NCBI RefSeq assembly: GCF_015674855.1
Contig: NZ_JADMLG010000029.1
Location: 1 to 40,833 of the forward strand
Length of the DNA: 40,833 nucleotides
Source: Nocardia bovistercoris
GTDB lineage: Bacteria; Actinomycetota; Actinomycetes; Mycobacteriales; Mycobacteriaceae
Direction: 5' to 3'
Positions 8,427 through 16,922 of the stretch are shown one piece after another (the stretch's first letter is position 1; each line of letters opens with the position of its first letter). The notes below the pieces were generated by a model. The model was given only the letters and a program-made list of their open reading frames with translations, was not told where the DNA came from and made no database searches. A program made the position numbers and the translations under genes.

Positions 8427-8895
8427 TGTGACCCTCCATGGATCTGCGGTTGGGACTGTGCGTCACGTCAGCGCGGCACGAGTCCGCCCCGGCGCGCCCG
8501 TCCGCCGCGGCTGGTCGGTGCGCTCGGCCGCCGGGACGGCCTGCGCGGGGCGCCGGTTCCTACCCGTGCCGCGGCGGCGCACTCGGTGTTGCCGCCTCTG
8601 ACACGGGAATGACATTACCACGTGTGGAGAGTCATAGTTACAGACTGTGTCGAATTTGCTGCGCAAATACCCCGATTATCAGCGAGAATGATGTTTCCGC
8701 TATGTGGAAACGCGTGCGGGTTTCGTTCTCCTCGTGGCTCGTATCGTGCTCGGAATCGGGCATTTGCCCATGCCGTTCCCTTCGGGTTCGGGCGGCGCGG
8801 TCGGCTGGATTCGGACGGTTTTCGTGAGACCCTTGTCACACGTTTCTAACCGACCTACTGTGTGTTCACTAGGTTTGAACGGAAATGGAGACCTC
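8427..8895. other. Divergent intergenic region, no gene seen
   Basis: This 469-bp region separates the catabolic locus from the 190-residue hypothetical gene. Short open frames on both strands lack ribosome-binding sites and recognisable content. The stretch around 8610-8700 is relatively AT-rich, with a CACGTG core at 8617-8622, and may hold the promoter and operator of the minus-strand locus. No regulator gene for that locus lies in the window. Confidence 0.5.
8833..8861 (+). promoter_or_regulatory. Sigma-A-type promoter
   Basis: A -35 hexamer TTGTCA (8833-8838) and a -10 hexamer TACTGT (8856-8861) are separated by 17 bp. Transcription would start near 8868, about 28 bp before the start codon of the downstream hypothetical gene. 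Confidence 0.6.
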
Positions 8896-9468
8896 ATGGC
8901 CGCTCGCACGCTCGACCCGCACGAAGTCGAACGGACCGCGCCGCACGCGTCGGGGGAGGCGATGCGGTATCAGCTCGACGTCGTCGCGCACAGTGTCATC
9001 GATGTGGTCGAACACGCGGGCGGATGGATCTTCGACCGCGCCGTCGCGGGCTGGGAGGTCACGGTCCTGGTCACCGGCAGGCCCGACCCGCGCCCGCTGC
9101 GCATCCTCGGCGCCGAAGTCCTCGATCTGGAAACCGTGCTCGCCGCGCGCGGCCAGGGTCGCCGTCCGCACGCGGTCGCCATCGCCGCCGACGTGTGCGA
9201 ACGGAATTCACGCGCCCACGCCGGACTGCTGAGGGCGCTCGGCGACGGGAACGTCGAAGTGGTGGTGTGGGGCGAGAGCTGGATGTCGCCGCCGGAACAC
9301 CAGGTCGATCCCGTTGTGCACCGTCTGAGCGTCGCGGCGCAGGCATTCAAGGCGCAGGCGCTCACGGCCGCCGCCGCGCCCGATCGGCCGGTCGGACGCA
9401 GTGAGATCTTCCGCACCGGCCTGTCGATGTTCCCGCCCGTCGCGGCGGATCTGGTCCCGGTCGCCTGA
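8896..9468 (+). CDS. Conserved-looking hypothetical protein, 190 residues
   Basis: I do not recognise this protein. It is 190 residues, soluble, and has alternating hydrophobic strands and helices (for example WEVTVLVTG, HAVAIAADVCERNS, VEVVVWGESW), which suggests an alpha/beta sandwich. The first 35 residues form a likely amphipathic helix containing VVAHSVIDVVEHAGG. The ATG start is chosen because GGAG lies 5 bp upstream and a well-formed promoter ends about 35 bp upstream. It is a single-gene unit ended by a hairpin. The longer in-frame reading from 8704 crosses that promoter and is not credible. Confidence 0.7.
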   Translation: MAARTLDPHEVERTAPHASGEAMRYQLDVVAHSVIDVVEHAGGWIFDRAVAGWEVTVLVTGRPDPRPLRILGAEVLDLETVLAARGQGRRPHAVAIAADVCERNSRAHAGLLRALGDGNVEVVVWGESWMSPPEHQVDPVVHRLSVAAQAFKAQALTAAAAPDRPVGRSEIFRTGLSMFPPVAADLVPVA

Positions 9469-9480
9469 CGCGAACCGCGC

Positions 9481-9511
9481 GGGCGTGGTGCACGGATCGT
9501 GCACCGCGCCC
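9481..9511. terminator. Bidirectional terminator hairpin between convergent genes
   Basis: A long hairpin with inner arms GGTGCACG and CGTGCACC around a GAT loop extends through a T/G mismatch into GGGCG and CGCCC. It lies between the stops of two convergent genes. No clear T tract follows, as is common in actinobacteria. Confidence 0.65.
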
Positions 9512-9540
9512 GTCAGCGGGTTTCTACCGGGCCGCCGCGA

Positions 9541-9942
9541 TCAGTGGCGCGAGCGCAGGAACTGGGCGACGTCCTGGTGCGACATTCGCCGGGTCAGCAG
9601 GATCTGCGGCACCGGCTCGGTAAGGCGTAAGGCGATATCGCGGGCGCCGAGCACCAGTTGCGCTCCCGCGGAGCCGCGCATCGCGGGCGGGGCCCAGGAC
9701 AGGATCACCGGTTCGATGATCCGGTCACCGTCGCTGTCGGCATAGCCGAAGTGGACCAGCACCCAGCACGCTTCGGCCTCGGGCAGGTCGTCGAGCAGGT
9801 CGTCGAAGGACGCGGCGACGCCGTCGTCCATGGGGGAGATCGTGTGCTCGTCCCGCAGTCGGAGCCGCACGTAGCGGTTCGGGACCCGATCCGCCAGAAA
9901 GTCGTCGAGTTCGCCGTGCGCCGAGTCGAGCGAGAGGTGCAA
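9541..9942 (-). CDS. ADF/cofilin-like small protein
   Basis: From a TTG start this is a 133-residue protein, the size of a single ADF-homology domain. A GAAGGA ribosome-binding site lies 6 bp before the TTG; a longer in-frame reading from 10053 has no better start. By eye, the order of elements follows eukaryotic cofilin: a helix (residues 8-20), strands YVRLRLRDEH, the SFDDLLDDLP segment (45-54) matching cofilin SYxxFLxxLP, a strand with WVLVHFGYA, the IxLSWAPP strand (80-86) matching FxxWSPD, and a long helix (88-107) ending ARDIALRL, like SSKDALRRAL. The basic residues cofilin uses to bind actin in that helix are mostly absent. A bacterial partner such as an actin-like filament is speculation. 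The resemblance rests on motifs and order and needs profile confirmation. Confidence 0.55.
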   Translation of the reverse strand: MHLSLDSAHGELDDFLADRVPNRYVRLRLRDEHTISPMDDGVAASFDDLLDDLPEAEACWVLVHFGYADSDGDRIIEPVILSWAPPAMRGSAGAQLVLGARDIALRLTEPVPQILLTRRMSHQDVAQFLRSRH

Positions 9943-10090
9943 TGTGAATCCTTCGATTACCGGTGGAAGTGCGCCGGAGCCCGCGCTGCGATGGTATCCG
10001 CGAAACCGGGCGCGCACCGATCGATCCGCGAGGCCGAGACGAGATCGATCCACCGACCCGCGAGCTACCGCGCCGCAGGCCCTTCATTCC

Positions 10091-10301
10091 GCCACCGAAC
10101 CCGTGCCGTGCCGCGCCACCGAACCCGTGCCGTGCCGCGCCACCGAACCCGTGCCGCGCCGCGCCACCGAACCCGTGCCGCGCCGCGCCACCGAACCCGT
10201 GCCGCGCCGCGCCACCGAACCCGTGCCGCGCCGCGCCACCGAACCCATGCCGCGCCGCGCCACCGAACCCGTGCCGCGCCGTGCCACCGAACCCGCGTCG
10301 C
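10091..10301. repeat. 24-bp tandem repeat (minisatellite), about 9 copies
   Basis: Eight full 24-bp units start at 10091, 10115, 10139, 10163, 10187, 10211, 10235 and 10259, with a partial ninth at 10283 and a degenerate tenth fragment at 10302. Units begin GCCACCGAACCC and differ by single transitions. As 24 is a multiple of three and the unit has no stop, all frames stay open, which creates spurious Arg/Gly-rich reading frames. The array fills most of the 500-bp gap between the NRPS stop and the ADF/cofilin-like gene; I see no gene in that gap. Confidence 0.9.
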
Positions 10302-10444
10302 GCCACCGAAATCTGCCACGTGGCCGTGCAGCCGTAACCCGCCTCGCAGTCGAACCTGTGTGACATAGCACCGCCCTACGGATCTGTGGGCGACCGACGC
10401 ACAGTCACATCGGGTCCGACACGGCGACGTGGGTCGGGGCGCGA

Positions 10445-13400
10445 TCACACCGTCGAGCGCACCGGCGGCAACAGCCCCTTGTCTCGGAATCTACGCAGGT
10501 AGCGGTCGACTACCGCACCGTCGACCGCCGCACATGTGATGCCCGTGCCGCGCAATGCCTCTCGGGTGCGGCTGTCATCGAGTACCAGGGCGCCGACGCC
10601 CGGTGCATTCGGGTCGGCGTAGTTGCCGACGAGCAGGGCCGCGCGGGTGAGGTCGTCGCCGGGTTCGGCGGCGCCGTCCACCAGTCGTTCGGCGAGGACC
10701 CGCTGCGCCTGTTCGGGGGTGACGGTGCGCAGCGGATATCCCTGCCGCACCAGCCCGTCGAGCAGTGCGGAGATCGGCGTCGGGGAGGGGGCTATCAGGT
10801 GGTATCGCTCGCCATGCGGGACGTCGCGGCAGATCAGGGCCGCGAGTGCGCTCGCGACGTAGTCCACCGGCGCCAGCGACACCGTCGCGTCGCCGACCTC
10901 GGGCGCGATGCCGAGCAGCGCGGCGGCGCGCACCATCGTCCACAGCGAATCGTCGGCGGGGATCGCACCGGTGTGCGCCGAGCCGCCGATCAGGCCAGGC
11001 CGGTACACCGCGATCGGCAGTCCGCGTTCCCCGGCGGCGAGCACCAGCTGTTCGGCGACCCACTTGCTCGCCACATACCCGTGCCGATTCACCCGTTCGG
11101 CGGTGATCACCGTCCGCTCGTCCACGTGACCGGCGCGGTCGACGCCGAGTACCGCGTCCAACGTCGACACCAGATGCACCGGAATCGCCCGCACCGCCGT
11201 CGCGAGGCGCAATACCTCGCGGGCGCCGCCCACATTGGCCGCGCGCAAGTGGCCGTAGGAAGCGAGATGGTTCACCGCCGCGCCGTTGTGCACGATCGCC
11301 GACAGGGTGCGAGCCAGTTCGTCGAAGGTCTCCTGCGTCATCCCGAGGCGCGGTTCGGCGAGGTCGCCGGGCACGACCGTCACCCGGTCCGGCAGGTCGT
11401 CGGAGGGCAGGTCGAAGCAGGCCATGGCGGCGCGTAGTCGGGCCAGACCGGCTGCCGGATCGGCTGCCCGGACCAGGCAGTGCACCGGCCGGGCGGTCCG
11501 GTCGAGCAGTTCGCGCAGTAGATGCGCGCCGAGGAATCCGGTCGCGCCGGTCACGAGGATCGGCCCTGCGGGATTCGCGGGCTCGTCCGGCACGCGCAGG
11601 TCATCGACGGGCGCCGCGTCGGCGCTCAACTGTTCGGCGAATCCGATCGGATCGGAGTCGAATTCGGCCGAGGCGAGGGCGCGCACCGTCGATGCCGCGA
11701 ACAGCGCGCGCGGCTCAACGTGCAGACCCAGCCGCTCGGCCAGCGCGGTGCGCAGGGTGAACACCATCAGCGAGGTGCCGCCGAGTGCGAAGAAGTCGTC
11801 CTCGGGACCGACCGCGTCCACACCGAGTACCTCCGCGAAGACCGCGCCGATGGCGTGTTCGCGCGCGGTGGCGGCGACCGGCGGCGGGGTTCGGGTGATC
11901 TCCACCGCGAATGTCGGTTCAACGCTGCGGAATTCGTCCACGGGATCGGCGGCGGCGAGTTCGCCGAGCGTACCCACCTCGCGCTCGGGATCGGCGAGTG
12001 CGGCGGCGAGCACGGCGCGATATCCCGCGGCGAACTCTCGGATGTCGTCGACGCCGAATACCGCTGTGTCGTAACGGAATATCGCGCGCGGCGGATTCTC
12101 GCGCACGGTCAGCGCGAGGTCGAACTGTGCGGTGTCGCGGGGCAGATCGAGTATTTCGATCGCGAGTCCGTCCAGATCCGGCAGCCCGGCGGCGGGCAGG
12201 TTCTCGTAGGAGAACACGGTGCGCAGCAAGGGATGTCCGCCTTCGACGCGCGGCGCGTCGGCCGCTTCGACGATGCGGTCGAACGGCAACTCCGCGTTGT
12301 CGAAGGCATCGAGCGCGACGGCGCGCACCGCGGCGACGAGTTCGCCGAAGGTGCGGTCGTTTTCGACCCGTACCCGCAGCGGCACCGTGTTGACGAACAT
12401 GCCGACCATCCGGTCCAGCGCCGGATGGCCGCGCCCGGCCACCGGCGTCCCGATCACCATGTCCGAGCGGCCGCCGAGTCGACGCAACAGCACCGCGTAC
12501 GCCGCGAAGGCGACCATGAACGCGGTGCCGGAACCGCTGATCGGAGCGGGCAGATCTACGCCGATCGTGGCGGCGTGCGTACCGCGTTCGCCGGGCCGTT
12601 CGGGGTGCGCGGGCAGCGGCAGGCGGTCCGGCGCGTCCGCCAGCGTCGCGCGCCAATACGCCGACTGCGCGGCGGCCACCGAACCGGCCGCGTGCGCGTC
12701 GCCGAGCAGGGCGTGCTGCCACAGCGCGTAGTCGCGGTAGCGCACCGGCAGCGGTTCCCACTCCGGTTCCCGACCCGCGCGCGCCGCCAGGTAGGCGGTG
12801 CTCAGATCGGCGATCAACGGCCCGACCGACCAGCCGTCGGCGGCGATGTGGTGCACCACGAAGACCAGCACGTATTCGTCGTCGCCGGTGTGCAGCAGTC
12901 GCGCGCGCACCGGCGGATCCACCGCGACGTCGAAGGATCGGTTCGCGAAACGTCGCAGCGCGGCGTTCAATTCGCCCGCGACCGCGCGCGGTTCCAGGTC
13001 GAGCGCCGCGCGGGCCTGCTCGATGGTCAGCACCCGCTGCCGCGCGGAATTCCCGGCCTCCGGGTAGACGGTGCGCAGCGCCTCGTGCCGGGTCAGCACC
13101 GCCGACAGCGCGCCGTCGAGCGCGGCCGGGTCCAGGTCGCCGGTCAGGCGCACCGCGATCGGCAGATGGTAGGCGGCCGAATCGGGCAGCAGTTGGTTGA
13201 GCAGCCACAGTCGCAGTTGGGCCGGTGCGGGCGGCACCCGATCGGGCAGTTCGCCCGCGACCAAGGCGGGTCGGGCTTCGGCGGCGTGATCGGCGAGGGC
13301 CGCGGCGAGTTCGGCCACGGTCGGCGCGTCGAAGACCGCGCGGACCGGCACCCCGAGCCGGGCCGCGACCCTGGTCGCCGACAGCGACGTGCCGCCGAGC

Positions 13401-16400
13401 GCGAAGAAATCGTCGTCGGCGCCGATCGGTGACGCGGGTGCGAGCACTTCGGTCAGCACCTCGGCGACCCGTAGTTCGGCGGGCCCGTCCGGCGCGCGGA
13501 ATTCGGTGCGGCCGAAGACCGGCACGGGTAGCAGGCGGGTGTCGAGCTTCCCGTTGGTGGTCAGCGGCAGCGTGGCGAGGATCTCGTAGGCGGCCGGGCG
13601 CAGATAGGAGGGCAGCCGACGAGCCAGCGCCGCACGCACCGCGCCGCGGTCGACCCGCGCGCCCGGTTCCGGCACCAGGTACGCCACCAGATGGGTTCCG
13701 GTGCGCTCGTCGGTATGCGCGGTGACCGCCGCGCGCGCGATACCGGTCAACGAGGTGAGCACCGTCTCGATCTCACCCGGTTCGATCCGATGGCCGCGCA
13801 CCTTGATCTGGAGATCGCCGCGTCCGTGATACAGCAGCGCGGGCGCGTCGCCGACGGTGACGGTCACCAGGTCGCCGGTGCGGTAGAGCCGTCCGCCCGG
13901 CGGGCCGTACGGGTCGGCGACGAACCGGCCCGCGGTCAGCCCCGCGCGCCTGTGATAGCCGCGCGCCAACGCGGGACCCCCGATATACAGCTCGCCGAGC
14001 ACGCCGGGCGGCGCCGCACGCAGCGCGGAATCGAGCACCACCGCGCGGAAACCGCGCAGCGGCGCGCCGATCGTCACCGGCCTGCCCGCGACGAGTTCGC
14101 CGATGGTGGCGATATCGGTGGCCTCGGTGGGACCGTAGCCGTTGCGCATGAGCCGTCCCGGCGCCCACGCGTCGACCAGATCGGCGCGGATCGCCTCGCC
14201 GCCGACGCCGAGCACCCGCAGGTCCGGCAGTTCCGCCGGATCGAGGGTCGCCAGCACCGCCGGGGTGATGATCGCGTTGGTGACCCGTTCCCGGCGCATC
14301 AACGCCGCCAGGTCCGCTCCCGCGACCGCGAAACGCGGCGCCACCACCAGCGTCGCCGAACCCGCAAGAGCGCAGAGCATTTCGCCGACCGCCATGTCGA
14401 AACCCGGTGAGGCGTGGTGCAGCGTGACCGCGCCAGGCCGCAGTTCGTAGCGGTCGCGGCGCTCGGCGGCCAAATTCGCCAGACCGCCGTGCGTGACCAC
14501 GACGCCCTTGGGTCGGCCGGTCGAGCCGGAGGTGTAGATGAGGTAGGCCGGATGCTCGGCTGCCAGCGGTGCGCGGCGTTCGGCATCGGTGATCGGGCCA
14601 CGCTCCCGATGGACGCCGTTCGCGAGGCCGTGTGATCGTGTGTCGTCGGGGGCCGAGTCGTGCCCCGGGTTGTCCCACGAACCGTCGACCCACATGCCGT
14701 GTGATCGTGGGCCGTTGGACAGCAGGCCATCGACCTGGATCGCCGCCGTGTCCACGGGCAGTCGGTGTGCGAATTCGGCGGTGGTGATGGCGTGGCGGGC
14801 GCCGCAGTCGGACAGGATGTATTCGATGCGTTCATCGGGGCTGCTCTGGTCGACCGGCACGAACGCCGCTCCCGCTTTCGCGACCGCCCACACCGCGGCC
14901 ACCGATTCCGCCGAGCGTTCCAGCAGGGTCACCACCAGTGTCTCCGGTCCCGCGCCCGCCGCGATCAGCGCCCTGGCCAGCGCGTCGGTCCGCTCGTCGA
15001 ATTCGCGGTAGCTCCACCGGCGTTGCCCGCACACCACCGCGACGGACTCCGGTGCGCGACGGACCGCGTCGGCGATGATCGCGGCCAGCGGGATCACGGG
15101 ACCGGATTCGGGTCCGCGCCACGGTGCGAGCACGGTGCGTTCCGCCGTCGTGAGCGGGTCGAAGTCGGCGACGCGGGCGTCCGGGTCGCCGGTGAGGTGG
15201 GTGAGCAGACGCAGGAAGCGGGCGTGGTGGGCGGTGAGTTCGTCGCGGGTGTAGCGGTGCGGGTTGCCTTCGAATTCGACGCGGAGTCCGGCCTCGGAAC
15301 CGGGATAGACATTGAGCGTGAGATCGGGCACGGGGCCGGTGCCGAGCAGATGCAGGGTGCCGCGCGCCGGTCCGAGCGCCATCGCGGACTGGAAGTTCAT
15401 GATGTTGACGGCCGGACCGAAGTTCGCGCCGCCGTCGCGTCCCTGTCCGTCACGCAGCAGTCGGATCATGTCCTCGCCCCGGAAACGTTGATGTCGCAGC
15501 GCACCGCTCAGTTCCGCGCGCGCGGCGTCGACCAACTCCGCGAGGCGGGCCGATTCGGGTGCGCGCAGGCGCAGCGGCACCACATTGCTCACCGATCCCG
15601 CCGCGCGGCGCAGCACGGCGGTGGTGCGCGCGGCGACCGGAAGGCCGACGGTCACCTCGGGCGTGCCGTTGACGCTGGCGAGGTAGGCGCCGAATATCGC
15701 GACCAGTGCGGCGGCCGTCCCCGCGCCGTCGGACGCGGATTCCAGGGAGCGCGTGACCGCGGTATCGAGGTCGGCGCCCGCGACGACCGAGTGGGCGGCG
15801 GGGTCGCCGGGACGGGTGGACAGCGAGACCGGTTCGGGGAGTCCGGCGACGCGATCGGCCCAGTACGCGCGATCGGATTCGAAGCGGGTCGACTCGCGGT
15901 AGGCGCGGGCGGCGTCGAGTAGGGCTTGCGGGGTGGCGGTGAGGGGAGCGGGCGGCGGATCGCCCGCCAGCATGCGCGCGTAGATCTCCGCGTGTCTTCG
16001 GGCCACGTTCATGGCGCCGTAGCCGTCGAGCAGCAGGTGGTGGGCGCGGGTGTAGATCAGGTGCCGGTGCGGTCCGACGCGCAGGATCGTCGACCACATC
16101 GGCGGGTCGTGCAGGACGTCCACCGGTTTGCCCCGATCGGCGCGCATCCACGCGTGCGCGGCGGCGTGCGGATCGGGCTCGGAGCTCAGATCGAGGAAGT
16201 CGACTTCGTCGTACTGATCGAATTCGAGGCGTTGCCACGGTGTTCCCTCGTCGTCGCGGTCGAAGGCGAGGTAGGCGCCGAGTTCGCGGGCGGTGTGTCG
16301 GGCGGCTTCGGCGTACACCGTGCGATCCAGCGGTCCGGTCACATCCAGGTATTGGGTGATGGTCATCGGGATGTCCGCGCGGTACTGCTGTGCGAACCAT

Positions 16401-16453
16401 ATTTCGCGCTGTGCCGAGGTCAGTGGCCATTTCGCGGTGGGGTTCGCAGTCAT
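10445..16453 (-). CDS. Nonribosomal peptide synthetase, C-A-T-C-T-R
   Basis: A 2002-residue NRPS. Domains in order: condensation 1 (about 8-430, HHLLLDG at 138-144), adenylation (about 455-975, TSGSTGRPKG at 641-650, catalytic Lys969), carrier 1 (Ser1023 in GGTSL), condensation 2 (about 1073-1500, HHIAADG at 1201-1207), carrier 2 (Ser1561 in GGTSL) and a terminal NADPH-dependent reductase (about 1630-2002, TGATGFLG at 1635-1642, Tyr1793/Lys1797). Both condensation motifs and both carrier serines are intact, but there is only one adenylation domain, so carrier 2 must be loaded by the same A domain or in trans. An N-terminal C domain suggests acylation of the first residue. The product should leave as an aldehyde or alcohol. 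My hand-read specificity residues are D-M-G-I-G-G-G-D-I-K; I do not recognise the code. A probable iron box lies 25 bp upstream. Confidence 0.93.
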   Translation of the reverse strand: MTANPTAKWPLTSAQREIWFAQQYRADIPMTITQYLDVTGPLDRTVYAEAARHTARELGAYLAFDRDDEGTPWQRLEFDQYDEVDFLDLSSEPDPHAAAHAWMRADRGKPVDVLHDPPMWSTILRVGPHRHLIYTRAHHLLLDGYGAMNVARRHAEIYARMLAGDPPPAPLTATPQALLDAARAYRESTRFESDRAYWADRVAGLPEPVSLSTRPGDPAAHSVVAGADLDTAVTRSLESASDGAGTAAALVAIFGAYLASVNGTPEVTVGLPVAARTTAVLRRAAGSVSNVVPLRLRAPESARLAELVDAARAELSGALRHQRFRGEDMIRLLRDGQGRDGGANFGPAVNIMNFQSAMALGPARGTLHLLGTGPVPDLTLNVYPGSEAGLRVEFEGNPHRYTRDELTAHHARFLRLLTHLTGDPDARVADFDPLTTAERTVLAPWRGPESGPVIPLAAIIADAVRRAPESVAVVCGQRRWSYREFDERTDALARALIAAGAGPETLVVTLLERSAESVAAVWAVAKAGAAFVPVDQSSPDERIEYILSDCGARHAITTAEFAHRLPVDTAAIQVDGLLSNGPRSHGMWVDGSWDNPGHDSAPDDTRSHGLANGVHRERGPITDAERRAPLAAEHPAYLIYTSGSTGRPKGVVVTHGGLANLAAERRDRYELRPGAVTLHHASPGFDMAVGEMLCALAGSATLVVAPRFAVAGADLAALMRRERVTNAIITPAVLATLDPAELPDLRVLGVGGEAIRADLVDAWAPGRLMRNGYGPTEATDIATIGELVAGRPVTIGAPLRGFRAVVLDSALRAAPPGVLGELYIGGPALARGYHRRAGLTAGRFVADPYGPPGGRLYRTGDLVTVTVGDAPALLYHGRGDLQIKVRGHRIEPGEIETVLTSLTGIARAAVTAHTDERTGTHLVAYLVPEPGARVDRGAVRAALARRLPSYLRPAAYEILATLPLTTNGKLDTRLLPVPVFGRTEFRAPDGPAELRVAEVLTEVLAPASPIGADDDFFALGGTSLSATRVAARLGVPVRAVFDAPTVAELAAALADHAAEARPALVAGELPDRVPPAPAQLRLWLLNQLLPDSAAYHLPIAVRLTGDLDPAALDGALSAVLTRHEALRTVYPEAGNSARQRVLTIEQARAALDLEPRAVAGELNAALRRFANRSFDVAVDPPVRARLLHTGDDEYVLVFVVHHIAADGWSVGPLIADLSTAYLAARAGREPEWEPLPVRYRDYALWQHALLGDAHAAGSVAAAQSAYWRATLADAPDRLPLPAHPERPGERGTHAATIGVDLPAPISGSGTAFMVAFAAYAVLLRRLGGRSDMVIGTPVAGRGHPALDRMVGMFVNTVPLRVRVENDRTFGELVAAVRAVALDAFDNAELPFDRIVEAADAPRVEGGHPLLRTVFSYENLPAAGLPDLDGLAIEILDLPRDTAQFDLALTVRENPPRAIFRYDTAVFGVDDIREFAAGYRAVLAAALADPEREVGTLGELAAADPVDEFRSVEPTFAVEITRTPPPVAATAREHAIGAVFAEVLGVDAVGPEDDFFALGGTSLMVFTLRTALAERLGLHVEPRALFAASTVRALASAEFDSDPIGFAEQLSADAAPVDDLRVPDEPANPAGPILVTGATGFLGAHLLRELLDRTARPVHCLVRAADPAAGLARLRAAMACFDLPSDDLPDRVTVVPGDLAEPRLGMTQETFDELARTLSAIVHNGAAVNHLASYGHLRAANVGGAREVLRLATAVRAIPVHLVSTLDAVLGVDRAGHVDERTVITAERVNRHGYVASKWVAEQLVLAAGERGLPIAVYRPGLIGGSAHTGAIPADDSLWTMVRAAALLGIAPEVGDATVSLAPVDYVASALAALICRDVPHGERYHLIAPSPTPISALLDGLVRQGYPLRTVTPEQAQRVLAERLVDGAAEPGDDLTRAALLVGNYADPNAPGVGALVLDDSRTREALRGTGITCAAVDGAVVDRYLRRFRDKGLLPPVRSTV
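14627..14709. repeat. 14-bp direct repeat inside the NRPS adenylation domain
   Basis: GCCGTGTGATCGTG occurs at 14627-14640 and again at 14696-14709, exactly 69 bp (23 codons) apart, so each copy encodes an RSHG-containing segment. The repeats lie in an extra stretch of about 50 residues (577-628) just before the A3 motif, which most adenylation domains lack. Confidence 0.7.
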
Positions 16454-16922
16454 AACACGTCCTCGAGATCCAAACTATGAGGTTAGGCTTTCCTACTTCA
16501 CCATAGCCATGTTTGTCCGATTCCGGCGGTGTGGGGTCGGGTGGACGAACGGCGGGCGGGCACGCGCGAACTATGGTCGCGCTCCGTATGTTTCGCGCGA
16601 CCGGAACTGCCTCGCGCGGCTCGGGGGGAAGCGCGGGAAAGGTAGCGCCCATCGTTGGGTGACCGGGATCACTCTTCGGACCGGTTTCGGCCCATCTGGG
16701 CTCGCTACCTGCGAGTTCCGACCTGTGCCATGGCACGCGGGCCGGAAAATAGCTCGATTCGTGTCGGTGGCGGGCGGAATACTCACCGGCGCCCGATGAG
16801 TTCGAGTAACCGACTCCGTCTCGATCACTGTGGCGCGAGCGGCGACCCGCATCTCGCACCGCTCGCCCCGAACGCACAGCCCCGCAACCACAGCCAAGTC
16901 CGACCGCCCCGGAGGTAAACCG
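16454..16922. other. Divergent NRPS/exporter intergenic region
   Basis: This 469-bp region carries the start signals of the NRPS (minus) and the DHA2 exporter (plus). Apart from the iron box at its left end, I see no further operator, and no second iron box near the exporter start. Short open frames here lack ribosome-binding sites. Confidence 0.5.
16478..16496. promoter_or_regulatory. IdeR/DmdR-type iron box upstream of the NRPS
   Basis: The 19-bp sequence TGAGGTTAGGCTTTCCTAC matches 15 of 19 positions of the IdeR/DmdR consensus TTAGGTTAGGCTAACCTAA. It is centred about 34 bp upstream of the NRPS start codon, where a bound repressor would block the promoter when Fe2+ is plentiful. IdeR and DmdR are known to control siderophore genes in mycobacteria, Nocardia and Streptomyces. 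Confidence 0.75.

Noticed and set aside
10091..10301. CRISPR array
   Set aside because: Units are directly adjacent without unique spacers and no cas genes are present; it is a minisatellite.
9725..10366. Gly/Arg-rich repeat protein encoded across the 24-bp array on the minus strand
   Set aside because: The repeat has no stops in any frame, so long frames arise by chance on both strands. This frame runs out of phase into the cofilin-like gene, and no single frame shows selection.
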